This document shows positions 30,437 to 39,888 of a stretch of DNA of 62,445 nt, one piece after another; position 1 is the stretch's first letter, and every line of letters begins with the position of its first letter. The position numbers were made by a program, and so were the translations under genes. The stretch covers positions 1 through 62,445 of the forward strand of contig JAUXNG010000092.1 of assembly GCA_030682835.1 (NCBI GenBank), in the 5' to 3' direction. This DNA is from Hydrogenophaga sp. (GTDB lineage Bacteria; Pseudomonadota; Gammaproteobacteria; Burkholderiales; Burkholderiaceae_C). The notes beneath the pieces are model-generated. The model did no database searches, had not been told where the DNA came from, and saw nothing but the letters and a program-made list of their open reading frames with translations.

Positions 30437-31811
30437 CGCCCAGCACGCCGCCAGCCGTTCCGAAACAGAGCCTCCCCTGGCGCTTCGGCGCGACCGCTTG
30501 CGCCGTGTGCGCGAGCTGATCGACACCCATGGCGCGGCACTGGCCGATGCCGTGCAGGCCGACTTCGGGGTGCGTTCGACCCGGCTCACCGAGGTGGCCG
30601 ACCTGTTTGTCCTGCGGGCGGCGATCGGGCAGCTGCACCGGGAGCTGCCCCGCTGGATGAAGCCCCAGCGCGTGGCAACGCCGTTTTACCTGCTGCCGGC
30701 GCGCGCGCACATCCGGCGCCAGCCGCTGGGCGTGGTGGGCGTGATCGCGCCGTGGAACTACCCGGTCCAGCTCGCGCTGGGGCCGGCTGCGGCGGCGCTG
30801 GCCGCGGGCAACCGCGTCATGCTCAAACCGAGCGAACTCACGCCCCAAACCTCCGCACTGCTGGCCTCGCTCGTGCACCAGACCTTTGCGGCCGACGAGT
30901 TCTGCGTGGTGCAGGGCGGGCCGGAGGATGCCCGCTCGTTCGCCAGCCTGCCGTTCGACCACCTGTTCTTCACCGGCTCCACAGCGGTCGGGCGACACGT
31001 GGCCGAAGCCGCGGCGCGCAACCTCACGCCCACCACCCTGGAGCTGGGCGGCAAGTCGCCGTGCGTGATCGACGTCTCGTGCGACATGGCCGACGCGGCT
31101 CTGAAGATCGCCCACGGCAAACTGCTCAACGCCGGTCAGACCTGCATCGCGCCCGATTACGTGCTGCTCCCGCGCGGGCGCGAAGCCGAGTTCCAGCGGG
31201 CCTACGAAGCCGCGGTGGGGCGGCTGTTCCCCACGCTGCCCGGGCATGCCGACTACGCGAGCATCCTCACCGACCGCCACCACGCGCGCCTGCAGGATCT
31301 GCTTGCAGAAGCCCAGGCGCAGGGGGCCCGCGTGCACACGCTGGCATCCACGCCGGCGAGCGGCCATGACCGGCAGATGCCGCCGGCACTGGTGTTCGAC
31401 GCGCCGGCCCAGGGCCGCCTGATGCAGGAGGAGATCTTTGGGCCCATCCTGCCCGTGCTGCCCTACGACACGCTGGACGCGGCCATTGCGCACATCAACG
31501 CGCATTCGCGCCCGCTGGCGCTGTACTGGTTTGGGCGCGACACGGCTGCGCGCGACCAGGTGCTGGCCCGCACCGTGAGTGGCGGTGTGACGGTGAACGA
31601 CACGCTCATGCACATCGCCCACGACAACCTGCCCTTTGGCGGGGTGGGCGAGAGCGGCTGGGGCTCGTATCACGGGGAAGCCGGGTTCCTGCGCTTCACC
31701 CAGCAGAAGCCGGTGCTGGTGCAGTCGCGCTGGGCCATGGGCTCGCTGTTCTACCCCCCGTATGGCGAGCGCTTTGCGCGGGTCATGGGTCTGCTCAGGC
31801 GCTGGCTCTGA
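30393..31811 (+). CDS. Coniferyl-aldehyde-dehydrogenase-like NAD(P)-dependent aldehyde dehydrogenase
   Basis: About 472 residues of the ALDH superfamily. Visible are the cofactor site VGVIAPWNYPVQLALGPA, FFTGSTAVGRHV, catalytic Glu in LELGGKSP, catalytic Cys in NAGQTCIAPDYV, and EEIFGPILPVLPY. The short form and C-terminus (FARVMGLLRRWL) fit coniferyl aldehyde dehydrogenases, which oxidise aromatic or medium-chain aldehydes. ATG 30393 gives MTQTPP; ATG 30384 is an alternative. It overlaps the upstream gene by 44 bases in another frame, so the two are probably co-transcribed. Confidence 0.88.
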   Translation: MTQTPPNLPLRALFDAQHAASRSETEPPLALRRDRLRRVRELIDTHGAALADAVQADFGVRSTRLTEVADLFVLRAAIGQLHRELPRWMKPQRVATPFYLLPARAHIRRQPLGVVGVIAPWNYPVQLALGPAAAALAAGNRVMLKPSELTPQTSALLASLVHQTFAADEFCVVQGGPEDARSFASLPFDHLFFTGSTAVGRHVAEAAARNLTPTTLELGGKSPCVIDVSCDMADAALKIAHGKLLNAGQTCIAPDYVLLPRGREAEFQRAYEAAVGRLFPTLPGHADYASILTDRHHARLQDLLAEAQAQGARVHTLASTPASGHDRQMPPALVFDAPAQGRLMQEEIFGPILPVLPYDTLDAAIAHINAHSRPLALYWFGRDTAARDQVLARTVSGGVTVNDTLMHIAHDNLPFGGVGESGWGSYHGEAGFLRFTQQKPVLVQSRWAMGSLFYPPYGERFARVMGLLRRWL

Positions 31812-31895
31812 ATGCACGGGCGCGCGGGCCCGGCGCCGGCTCGGTTGCCGTCGTCTGCCGGGGCGCTTGGCCGTCTGTGCAGGATCAAATAATCC

Positions 31896-31909
31896 GTGAC
31901 AAACCTCAC
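31896..31909 (+). promoter_or_regulatory. CRP-like site upstream of the DUF1631 gene
   Basis: GTGA-N6-TCAC matches the core of the CRP consensus TGTGA-N6-TCACA. A -10-like TATAAC follows at 31940-31945, before the gene at 31993. Weak evidence from one short site. Confidence 0.35.
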
Positions 31910-31992
31910 GTCGGTTGCGCTGACCGACGGTTGAGCGGGTATAACCGCGGCGTGGGTCTTGCCGACCCGTCACCTACCGCCGTCTCCGTTTC

Positions 31993-34470
31993 ATGAGCCC
32001 ATCCGCCCCCCTGTTGCGCCAATGTCTGCACTTCGCCCTGGGCGAGGCAGCCGGGCTCCTCACGCGCAGCGCAGAGGCCTGCGAAAACAGCTTGCGGGAG
32101 GCTGAAGCCCGCTGCAGCAGCACCGCCGAGCGACACCGCCTGGCCACGGCGGCTCTGGGCATGCGCGAACACCGCGCGCATTGGGCACACAGCATTGCCG
32201 GGCAGTGGCGGCAGGTGATCGAAGGTCGGCAGGGTTCGGCTTCACGACCGGCCCCGCTGTCCGACTCCCAGTTCCTGACCCTGGTCGACGACGAAGCCAT
32301 CACCGACAGCATGGCAGCCGCCCGCTGGCTGCAAGATCTGCAGCCCCTGGTGGACAGCGAGCTGACGGTGCTCGACAGCCTCATGAGCTCCGTGCAGGGT
32401 CTGGACACCACGCAGGCCGAGCGCAACCCCTTGCGCCCCGCGCTGATCCTGGACGCCTGGCGTGAACTGATGCAGCAGGCCGAACCCCAGGCCGACGTGC
32501 GGCTGGAATGGATGCGGCACAGCGCCCGGCCCCTGGGGCTCGCCCTGAGCGATCTTTACCGGCGGGTCAATGCGATGCTGCAACGCGCGCAGGTGCAGGA
32601 AGCGGGCTACCGCGTTCGCCTGGGCGCCGAAGGTCACGGCACTCATGGATCTCACGGTTCCCGCCCCGGGCAACCCGGCCCGGCCGTGGCGCGAGACGAT
32701 ACCGGGCAGGGCTTTCACGCATGGGAACCCGACCTGCCCCCCTGGTCGCAGCTGGGCCGGCTCGCCCCGTCCTTGCCGCAGGCCGCTTTCCAGTCGTTCA
32801 TGCAGGGGCAGGGCGCTGAGCAGTTTGACGAGCCGCTGGGCAGTGGCTACTACCGGGCGGTCGAGGAAGCGCTGGCCGACATGGAGGCAGCGCCGCGGCC
32901 TTCGCCCCTGGACGAAGCAACGATCGAGCAGCAGCGGCGCCAGTACAGCGACTTGCCCGCGGTGGACCGTCCGGCGCGCGAAGTCGATGTGGGGACACAG
33001 CTCAGTGAACAGAGCTGGGGTCCGATGGCGGCGGCCCACGAGCGTTCACGCGTGCTGCTGCAGCTCAAGCGGCAGGCGCGCCGCGGCGATCAGGCAATGG
33101 GTCTGGAGCTGGTGCGCACGCTGGTGCAGCAGGTCGCGCAAGACGCCCAGCTGCTGGCCCCGGTGCGCGAGGCCGTGGTCGCACTCGAACCTTCGCTGCT
33201 CAGGCTGGCACTGGCCAACCCGCGCTTCTTCAACGAGGAAGATCACCCCGCCCGCCGCCTCATTGAGAGCGTGGCTCAGCGCAGCTTCCAGTACAACGAC
33301 GAGTTCTCGGGGGCATTCGCCAGTTTCTTCCAGCCGGTACAGGACGCCTTCAACGCGCTCAACGAGGCGCAAAGCGACGACCCGTCGGTGTTTGCCTTTG
33401 CCCAGGCCGGTCTGCAGCACCTCTGGGATGAGCAGGATCAGCAGGTACAGGCCCAGCAGGAAGCGAGCCTGCGGGCGATCCGCCGTGCCGAAGAGCGCCA
33501 GAACCTGGCCGACCAGGTGGCCTGGGACCTCAGCCAGCGCCCCGACGTTCACAACGCGCCTGCGGTGATCCTTGACTTTCTTTACGGCCCCTGGGCGCTG
33601 GTGATCGCCGCCGCCGAGCTCGACGATCCGCAGCGTCAGCCGGGCTCACAGGCCTTCAGCGATCCCGGCGGGTACCGCCAGGCGGTGTCGCACCTGCTCT
33701 GGAGCGTGAAGAAAGACGTCACGCTCAAGCGGCCCGCCCAGTTGTTCGAGATGGTGCCCGGCATGCTCAGCACCCTGCACGCCGGCCTGGATTTGCTGGG
33801 CAAGACCCGGGAAGAAACGCAGCCGTTTTTCGATGCGCTCATGCGCTTGCACCAGCCGGTGCTGGCGCTGCGGCGTGCGCGCAGCCGCAGCGATGCCGCG
33901 CACTCCTCACCCGTTCCGCTGGAAGCCGACTCGGCGGGCATCGACCTGGACGAGCCGGCCAGCCCAGCGCCCAGCGAGTCCGCATCGGGCGCGCGCCCGC
34001 GCCGTGCGGCCCAGCCCTGGCTCGCGCGCCGGGAACTCGAAGCCGCCGGCTTCCAGGACACCCTGCCGACCGATCACGGCGACCTGGATGCGACGCACGA
34101 CGCGGGCGATGCGTCCAGCGCGGCCGATCACGCCGCGCTTGACCAGGATCACCCCGCCGAGGGCACCGTGGACGCGGATTGGGACGCCGACGCTTCGGCG
34201 GTGCTGGCCGGGCTGTTCGAAGGACGCTGGGTCGATCTGTATTCGCATCAGCAGTGGCTGCGCGCCCAGCTGATCTGGGCGAGCGCTCGGGGCACCCTGT
34301 TCATGTTCGTCAGCCACGGCGGCCGCTCGCATTCCATGACGCGCCGCAGCTGCGAGCGGCTGGTAGCGCGGCGCCTGCTGCGGCTGGTGGAGGCCGGGCC
34401 GGTGGTGGAAAAGGCCATCTCCGCCCTGGCGCCCGTTCAGGCGCGCGGCAAAGAAGCCGTGGAGGCCTGA
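31993..34470 (+). CDS. DUF1631 family protein
   Basis: 825 residues, largely helical, without signal peptide or membrane helix. Landmarks are LTLVDDEAITDSM near the N-terminus, DLYRRVNAMLQRA, WKP-like charged segments in the middle, FEMVPGMLSTLHAGLDLLG and the C-terminal LFEGRWVDLYSHQQWLRAQLIW. This matches the uncharacterised DUF1631 family, common in Beta- and Gammaproteobacteria; I know no established function. Residues about 640-735 are a low-complexity acidic linker. Its last 34 bases overlap the 3' end of the convergent AraC gene. Confidence 0.85.
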   Translation: MSPSAPLLRQCLHFALGEAAGLLTRSAEACENSLREAEARCSSTAERHRLATAALGMREHRAHWAHSIAGQWRQVIEGRQGSASRPAPLSDSQFLTLVDDEAITDSMAAARWLQDLQPLVDSELTVLDSLMSSVQGLDTTQAERNPLRPALILDAWRELMQQAEPQADVRLEWMRHSARPLGLALSDLYRRVNAMLQRAQVQEAGYRVRLGAEGHGTHGSHGSRPGQPGPAVARDDTGQGFHAWEPDLPPWSQLGRLAPSLPQAAFQSFMQGQGAEQFDEPLGSGYYRAVEEALADMEAAPRPSPLDEATIEQQRRQYSDLPAVDRPAREVDVGTQLSEQSWGPMAAAHERSRVLLQLKRQARRGDQAMGLELVRTLVQQVAQDAQLLAPVREAVVALEPSLLRLALANPRFFNEEDHPARRLIESVAQRSFQYNDEFSGAFASFFQPVQDAFNALNEAQSDDPSVFAFAQAGLQHLWDEQDQQVQAQQEASLRAIRRAEERQNLADQVAWDLSQRPDVHNAPAVILDFLYGPWALVIAAAELDDPQRQPGSQAFSDPGGYRQAVSHLLWSVKKDVTLKRPAQLFEMVPGMLSTLHAGLDLLGKTREETQPFFDALMRLHQPVLALRRARSRSDAAHSSPVPLEADSAGIDLDEPASPAPSESASGARPRRAAQPWLARRELEAAGFQDTLPTDHGDLDATHDAGDASSAADHAALDQDHPAEGTVDADWDADASAVLAGLFEGRWVDLYSHQQWLRAQLIWASARGTLFMFVSHGGRSHSMTRRSCERLVARRLLRLVEAGPVVEKAISALAPVQARGKEAVEA

Positions 34471-35309
34471 GCACGGCCCGACAGGCTGGTGGGCGACTGC
34501 CCCATGGCCTGTCTGAACATGGCTGAAAACGCGCTTTCGCTGGTGTAACCGCTGGCCTGGGCCACGCGCCCCACCGACACGCCCTGCGCCAGCATGGGGA
34601 GGGCGTGCGCCAGTACCACCTGCTGGCGCCAGCGCTGGAAGCCGGTGCCCAGCTCGCAGCGAAACAGGCGCGCCAGGGTGCGTTCACTGGCGCCGCTGTG
34701 CGTCGCCCACCCGGACAGCGTGGCGTGCTGCGCCGGGTTGTTCAGCACCGCCTCGCACAGGGCGCGCAGGCGCCGGTCGCCATGGCTGGCGCTGGGCATC
34801 GGGACCCCCAGCGGCTGCACGGCTGCCAGGTCCATTTCGGCGATCACCAGGGTGCTCAGGGCCTGCTGCACGGCCGCATCGTGCTGCAGATGGGGCTGGT
34901 CCATGGCCCGTATCAGTTCGCGCAGCAGGGGCGATACCACCAGCACGCGCGAACCTGTCCAGTGGGGCGGGACCACGCTGGCGTCCACATAGAGCGTGAG
35001 CAGCTGCGCGTCTTCCAGAATCGCCACCGTATGACGGGCGCCGGGCGGAATCCAGACGGCGCGCGAAGGGGGCACGATGGTCGTGGTTTCCACACACTGA
35101 CCGGTGGACGTGTCCAGGGGCCCGGCGACCGACACGCGCAGCAGGCCGCTGGCGCAGTAGGCCATCTGGCCCCAGGCGTGGTGGTGCGGCTCCAGCTGGT
35201 TGTCGCTGGCGAGACGCCGGGCACGGCAGCGTACGGGCCGGTCGGCCGTCGGCACGAAAGGGTCGGTGTCGCCCAGCGGGATCGGGCGGCGTGAAGGTCG
35301 GTGTGTCAC
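34437..35309 (-). CDS. AraC-family regulator with N-terminal cupin
   Basis: About 290 residues: a cupin-like sensing domain (LEPHHHAWGQMAYCASGLLR, VWIPPGARHTV) and a C-terminal double HTH (LSGWATHSGASERTLARLF, VGRVAQASGYTSESAFSAMF). GTG 35309 is proposed; a TTG at 35369 would leave only 28 bases before the divergent MFS gene. It is divergent from the transporter/ThDP-enzyme pair and probably controls it. Confidence 0.85.
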   Translation of the reverse strand: MTHRPSRRPIPLGDTDPFVPTADRPVRCRARRLASDNQLEPHHHAWGQMAYCASGLLRVSVAGPLDTSTGQCVETTTIVPPSRAVWIPPGARHTVAILEDAQLLTLYVDASVVPPHWTGSRVLVVSPLLRELIRAMDQPHLQHDAAVQQALSTLVIAEMDLAAVQPLGVPMPSASHGDRRLRALCEAVLNNPAQHATLSGWATHSGASERTLARLFRCELGTGFQRWRQQVVLAHALPMLAQGVSVGRVAQASGYTSESAFSAMFRQAMGQSPTSLSGRAQASTASLPRA

Positions 35310-35324
35310 GGAGCGATGAGCAGC

Positions 35325-35357
35325 AGTTGGCGGAAATTCGACGAAACTTGTCCAACT
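35325..35357. promoter_or_regulatory. Candidate operator between AraC and MFS genes
   Basis: AGTTGG (35325-35330) and CCAACT (35352-35357) form an inverted repeat around a central TTCGACGAA palindrome (35337-35345), in the only gap shared by the two divergent genes. It is a plausible AraC-type binding site; not demonstrated. Confidence 0.35.
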
Positions 35358-35397
35358 ATCGTAATGCAACCGGTGGCGCTGCTCCTACCATCGGCCG

Positions 35398-36627
35398 ATG
35401 AATACCGCTGCACTCGCCGGGGCACCCCCGGCCAACCCCGTTCCCCTGGGCCAGGATGCCACCGTCATCGGGCTGGTCGGGCTGGCCCACGCCACCTCCC
35501 ACTTCTCGCATTTGCTGCTGGCGCCGCTGTTTCCCATCTTCATGCGCGACTTCGGCCTGAGCTACTCCGATGTCGGCTTGCTCATGACGCTGTTCTTCAT
35601 CATCTCGGGCACCGGGCAGGCTTTGTCGGGCTTTCTGGTGGACCGTGTCGGCGCGCGCCCGGTGCTGTTTGGCGCCATCAGCTGTTTTCTGGTGGCCTCC
35701 CTGGTGGCTTCCCAGGTGACGGGCTACGCCGGGCTGGTGTTGGTGGCGATGCTGGCCGGGCTGGGCAATGCGCCCTTTCACCCGGCCGACTTCACCATCC
35801 TGAACCAGCGGGTGTCCAGCCAGCGCCTGGGCCATGCGTTCAGCGCCCACGGGCTCACCGGGAATCTGGGCTGGGCACTGGCCCCGGCGTTTCTGGTGGG
35901 CATCACCGCGCTGGCCGACTGGCGCGTGGCCTACCAGTCCGCCGCCGTGCTCTACCTGTGCGTGCTGGGCGTGCTGTACTGGAAACGCAGCTTTCTCAAG
36001 ACCGAGGTGGCCCCGCGCAGCACACATGCCACCAGAGGAAGCGAACTCGCGTACCTCAAGCTGCCGGTGGTCTGGTGGTGCTTTGCTTTCTTCCTGCTCT
36101 CCACCATGACGCTGGCGGTGGTGCAGACCTTTGCCCCCTCGATCCTGCGCAACCTCTATGGGGTCAGCGTGGAAGCGGCAACCCTGACTGTCAGCGCCTA
36201 CATGCTCTGCGGCGCGCTTGGCATGCTGGTGGGCGGTTTTGTGGCCGCGTATGGCCAGAACCACCGCTGGTCGAGCGACCGGGTGGTGGTCGTGTCCATG
36301 ACGGCGGGTGCGCTGCTGTTGCTGCTGTGCGCCACCGGCTGGCTGGGCGGCCCTGGCACCATGGTGGCGCTGGCGGCCACCGGCTTTGCCGTCGGCGTGG
36401 GCGGACCGAGCCGCGACATGATGATCAAGAAGGCCACGCCCAAGGGCGCCACCGGCCGCGTCTACGGCACGGTCTACGCGGGCCTGGATGTCGGCTTTGC
36501 GGTTTCACCGCTGGTGTTCGGTGCCTTCATGGACCGGGGCTGGTACGCACTGACGCTGGCCGGCGCGGCGCTGGTGCTGTTCGTGTCGGTGTATGCCGCA
36601 GCCGGCGTCGGCCGGCGCACCGGCTGA
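35398..36627 (+). CDS. MFS transporter
   Basis: 409 residues with about 12 predicted membrane helices. The MFS signature between helices 2 and 3 is FLVDRVGARPVLF, and VGVGGPSRDMMIKKATPKGATGRVYG lies in the second half. N-terminal helix region GLAHATSHFSHLLLAPLFPIFM resembles the fosmidomycin-resistance/oxalate-type subgroups. Substrate unknown. It is followed after 38 bases by a ThDP enzyme, so it may import that enzyme's substrate, probably a 2-oxo or carboxylic acid. Confidence 0.85.
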   Translation: MNTAALAGAPPANPVPLGQDATVIGLVGLAHATSHFSHLLLAPLFPIFMRDFGLSYSDVGLLMTLFFIISGTGQALSGFLVDRVGARPVLFGAISCFLVASLVASQVTGYAGLVLVAMLAGLGNAPFHPADFTILNQRVSSQRLGHAFSAHGLTGNLGWALAPAFLVGITALADWRVAYQSAAVLYLCVLGVLYWKRSFLKTEVAPRSTHATRGSELAYLKLPVVWWCFAFFLLSTMTLAVVQTFAPSILRNLYGVSVEAATLTVSAYMLCGALGMLVGGFVAAYGQNHRWSSDRVVVVSMTAGALLLLLCATGWLGGPGTMVALAATGFAVGVGGPSRDMMIKKATPKGATGRVYGTVYAGLDVGFAVSPLVFGAFMDRGWYALTLAGAALVLFVSVYAAAGVGRRTG

Positions 36628-36665
36628 GACAGTGCTCGTCCTTCGAGCGCGGCACAATGACTGGC

Positions 36666-38387
36666 ATGACACACCTGCTTGCCGGACACCTGCTCGTTGA
36701 TTGCCTGATCGCCCAGGGCGTGACCCACGCGTTTGGCGTGCCGGGCGAAAGTTTTCTCGCCGTGCTCGATGGCTTTCACGCCCGCGCCGACCAGATCCGT
36801 TTCATCGTCAACCGCCAGGAGGGTGGGGCGGCTTTCATGGCGGAGGCGCAGGGCAAGCTCACCGGCCGCCCCGGCGTGTGTTTCGTGACCCGGGGACCGG
36901 GCGCGACCAATGCGTCCATCGGGGTGCACACCGCCTTCCAGGATTCCACGCCCATGGTGCTGTTCGTGGGCGACGTGGCCAGCGACGCCCGCGACCGCGA
37001 AGCCTTCCAGGAGGTGGACTTCAGCGCCTTCTTCGGGCCGGGAACCAAAGGCATGGCCAAGCGGGTCGAGCGCATCGATGACGCGCGCCGCATCCCTGAA
37101 TACGTGGCGCGTGCCTTTGCCACGGCGCTCAACGGCCGGCCCGGGCCGGTGGTGCTGGTGCTGCCCGAGGACATGCTCACCCACCAGGTGAGCGCCAGCC
37201 CGTTGCCCCGTGTGGAGGCGGTGCAGGCCTGGAGCGATCCGGGGGCCTTGCGCAGCCTGCGCGAACTGCTGCTGCAGGCCGAACGCCCGCTCGTGATAGC
37301 CGGTGGCGGCGGCTGGACCCCGCAGGCCGCGGCTGCCCTGCAGCGCTTTGCCGAGAACTGGCAGTTGCCGGTGGCCAACGCCTTCCGCTTCCAGGACTGT
37401 TTTGACAACCACCACCCGCAATATGCCGGTGATGTCGGCCTGGGCATCAACCCGGCGCTGGCCGAACGCGTGCGCCAGAGCGATCTGCTCATCGCCATCG
37501 GCCCGCGCCTGGGCGAGGCCACGACGGGCGGTTACAGCCTGATCGAGGCACCGGTGCCGCGGCAGAAGCTGGTGCACATCCACGCCAGCGCCGAGGAGCT
37601 GGGACGGGTGTACCAGCCCGCGCTGGCCATCTGCGCCACCATGAACGCGGCGGCGCGCAGTCTGGAGGTGCTCACAGCGCCGCCGGGCGTGGCCTGGGGG
37701 CAGTGGACGCAGGGCTGTCATGCTGACTACGAAACCAATGTGGATGTGTTGAACGGCGGCGTGGTGCTGCCTGGCAGCATCGACATGCCTGCCATCATCC
37801 ACACGCTGCAGGCCCACCTGCCGGCCGACGCCGTGCTCACCAACGGCGCTGGCAACTTCGCCAGCTGGCCGCACCGCTTCTACCGTTACAGCGGCCTGGC
37901 AAAAGGCCACAAGACCCAGCTCGCGCCCACCAACGGGGCCATGGGCTACGGCGTGCCGGCCGGTATCGCGGCATCCATCCTCACCGGGCGAACGGCTTTC
38001 ACCATTGCCGGCGATGGTGATTTCCTCATGAACGGCCAGGAACTTGCCACCGCGGTGCAGCACGGCGCGCGCAGCATTGTGCTGCTGCTCAACAACGGCA
38101 CATTCGGCACCATCCGCATGCACCAGGAGCGCGAGTACCCGGCGCGGGTCAGCGGCTCGGACCTGTCCAACCCGGACTTCTGCGCGCTGGCTCGGGCCTA
38201 CGGTTACGCAGCCGAACGCATCACGCACACGGCCGAATTCGAGGCCGCGCTGTTGCGGGCTCTGAGTGCGGCCGGCGGCACCGTGATCGAGGTGATGCTC
38301 GACGCCGACGTGATCACCACGCGAGGCACGCTGGCCGCCATTCGCGAACGGGCATTGATGCCCGTCAGCGTGCAACAGGCCCGATAG
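36666..38387 (+). CDS. Acetolactate-synthase-like thiamine-diphosphate enzyme
   Basis: About 573 residues with the three-domain ThDP decarboxylase/synthase fold. The Pyr-domain glutamate is in IVNRQEGGAAFMAEA, GVCFVTRGPGATNAS follows, and the cofactor motif is GDGDFLMNGQELATAVQHG with NNGTFGTIR. It is not a standard IlvB: the regulatory partner IlvH is absent and the C-terminus differs. Likely a 2-oxo-acid decarboxylase or carboligase of unknown substrate. ATG 36666 (MTHLLAGHLL) was preferred to ATG 36657. A longer open frame back to 35301 is spurious overlap with the MFS gene. Confidence 0.86.
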   Translation: MTHLLAGHLLVDCLIAQGVTHAFGVPGESFLAVLDGFHARADQIRFIVNRQEGGAAFMAEAQGKLTGRPGVCFVTRGPGATNASIGVHTAFQDSTPMVLFVGDVASDARDREAFQEVDFSAFFGPGTKGMAKRVERIDDARRIPEYVARAFATALNGRPGPVVLVLPEDMLTHQVSASPLPRVEAVQAWSDPGALRSLRELLLQAERPLVIAGGGGWTPQAAAALQRFAENWQLPVANAFRFQDCFDNHHPQYAGDVGLGINPALAERVRQSDLLIAIGPRLGEATTGGYSLIEAPVPRQKLVHIHASAEELGRVYQPALAICATMNAAARSLEVLTAPPGVAWGQWTQGCHADYETNVDVLNGGVVLPGSIDMPAIIHTLQAHLPADAVLTNGAGNFASWPHRFYRYSGLAKGHKTQLAPTNGAMGYGVPAGIAASILTGRTAFTIAGDGDFLMNGQELATAVQHGARSIVLLLNNGTFGTIRMHQEREYPARVSGSDLSNPDFCALARAYGYAAERITHTAEFEAALLRALSAAGGTVIEVMLDADVITTRGTLAAIRERALMPVSVQQAR

Positions 38388-38517
38388 CGCCCGAAACGTG
38401 TGAGGTACGGCTCTGACTGGGTCAGCAACCGGGTAATACATCACAACCTGCCGGGCCAGGATTCTCCCGCCAGCTCACGGCTTTGCCCCTAGACTGAAGC
38501 AAACGGAGGTGAGGATC

Positions 38518-39213
38518 ATGTGGTCAGAAAGCGAACATGCCGGTGGGGGCGCTGCCGTGGCGGCGGCAGGCGCGACGGACGCGCAGGCGCTGCACGCCAC
38601 CTTGCTGATGCGTGTGCTCGACGAGATCGACCATGGCGTGATCGTGCTGGATGCACAGGCCCGCATCGTCCACCACAACCACCTGGCCCGCCACGAACTG
38701 GGCAGCGGACGTCTGCTGGTCGCCCACGGCCAGGTGTTGCTTGGGAGTACCGCCGAACTCACTGGGCAGATCGATCATGCGCTGACCCAGGCGTGCCGGG
38801 GGCAGCGCCGGCTGGAGTTGCTCCAGACCCAAGAACACGAGATCACCGCCTCCTTCATTCCCCTCAGCCATCCGCTGGAAACCGACTCGCCACTTGTGCT
38901 GCTGATGCTGTCGCGCCAGCCTGTCAGTGACAACCTGGCCGTTCGCATGTACGCGCGTGCACAGGGCATCAGCCCGGCGGAAGAGGCCGTGCTGATCGGG
39001 CTTTGCCGCGGTCTTTCGGTGCTCGAAATCGCCATCGAAAACGGTGTGGCCGAGTCCACGGTGCGCAGCCAGGTGAAATCGGTGCGTGAGAAGACGCGCG
39101 TCACCAGCATCCGCCAGCTCATGGTGCGCATCAACAGCCTGCCGCCGGTGGTGCCTGCCCTTCGAGCCATCACGCCACTGCCGCACAATGCGGGGGAACC
39201 GTTCCCATCCTGA
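38518..39213 (+). CDS. PAS-like/LuxR-type transcriptional regulator
   Basis: 231 residues: an N-terminal PAS-like domain (about 25-125; LDEIDHGVIVLDAQARIVHHN) and a C-terminal LuxR HTH (about 150-210; GISPAEEAVLIGLCRGLSVLEIA, VAESTVRSQVKSVREKT). ATG 38518 follows GGAGGTGAGG; a GTG at 38509 lies within that site. Seven bases before the Crp-family gene, so the two are probably co-transcribed. Confidence 0.82.
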   Translation: MWSESEHAGGGAAVAAAGATDAQALHATLLMRVLDEIDHGVIVLDAQARIVHHNHLARHELGSGRLLVAHGQVLLGSTAELTGQIDHALTQACRGQRRLELLQTQEHEITASFIPLSHPLETDSPLVLLMLSRQPVSDNLAVRMYARAQGISPAEEAVLIGLCRGLSVLEIAIENGVAESTVRSQVKSVREKTRVTSIRQLMVRINSLPPVVPALRAITPLPHNAGEPFPS

Positions 39214-39219
39214 TCCCGC

Positions 39220-39870
39220 ATGACCGGACCCACCGCGCACCTCGCCTCCGGCGCCCCCCATCAGCACGTTGAAGCGCTCGCAGCGCGCGGAACACCGCGA
39301 AGCTTCCACCGTGGCGCCCAGCTCATTCAGGAGGGCGAGGTGGGCGACACCATCTACATCGTGCTGAAGGGGCGGCTGCGTGCGTTCCTGGCCGACAACA
39401 CCGGCAAGGAGCTGACCCTTGGCGTGTACGGACCGCTTGAATATGTGGGCGAGATGTCGCTCGACGGCGGGCCGCGCTCGGCCAACGTGGAGGCCCTGGA
39501 AGCCAGCCTCTGCTCGGTGGTGTCGCGTGAGGACCTGCTGTCGTACATCGCGTCTCAGCCCGCGTTTGCGCTTGAAATGATGGGTCTCCTGATCCGCCGC
39601 GCGCGCCTGGCCACCGAAAGTGCACGCAGCGTGGCCCTTATCGACGTGTATGGCCGCCTGGTTCGCCTGCTCAACCAGCTCGCCGGCGAAGAGGGGCCGC
39701 GAGGGGAGCGCCAGATGACCGAGCGCATGACACACCAGGCCATGGCACAGCATCTGGCCTGCTCGCGGGAGATGGTCAGCCGTTTGCTGCGCGACCTGGA
39801 AACCGGTGGCTACATTGCGGTGGAAGACCGCTGGATCACTTTGCTGCGTCCGCTGCCGGCCCGCTGGTGA
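39220..39870 (+). CDS. Crp-family transcriptional regulator with intact cAMP pocket
   Basis: 216 residues. The N-terminal cNMP domain has a phosphate-binding cassette GEMSLDGGPRSA with Glu78, Arg86 and Ser87 in the positions used by CRP for cAMP. The C-terminal winged helix has CSREMVSRLLRDLE, with R-E-x3-R as in CRP. There is no N-terminal cysteine cluster, so it is not an oxygen-sensing FNR. It faces a class III adenylate cyclase 18 bases away on the other strand, which suggests cAMP is its ligand. Confidence 0.87.
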   Translation: MTGPTAHLASGAPHQHVEALAARGTPRSFHRGAQLIQEGEVGDTIYIVLKGRLRAFLADNTGKELTLGVYGPLEYVGEMSLDGGPRSANVEALEASLCSVVSREDLLSYIASQPAFALEMMGLLIRRARLATESARSVALIDVYGRLVRLLNQLAGEEGPRGERQMTERMTHQAMAQHLACSREMVSRLLRDLETGGYIAVEDRWITLLRPLPARW

Positions 39871-39888
39871 ACGGTGCCCGCTCGCCGG

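Noticed and set aside
35301..38387. A 1028-codon open frame that would fuse an upstream peptide to the ThDP enzyme
   Set aside because: Its first 450 codons overlap the MFS gene in another frame and look like nothing known. The enzyme begins normally at 36666.
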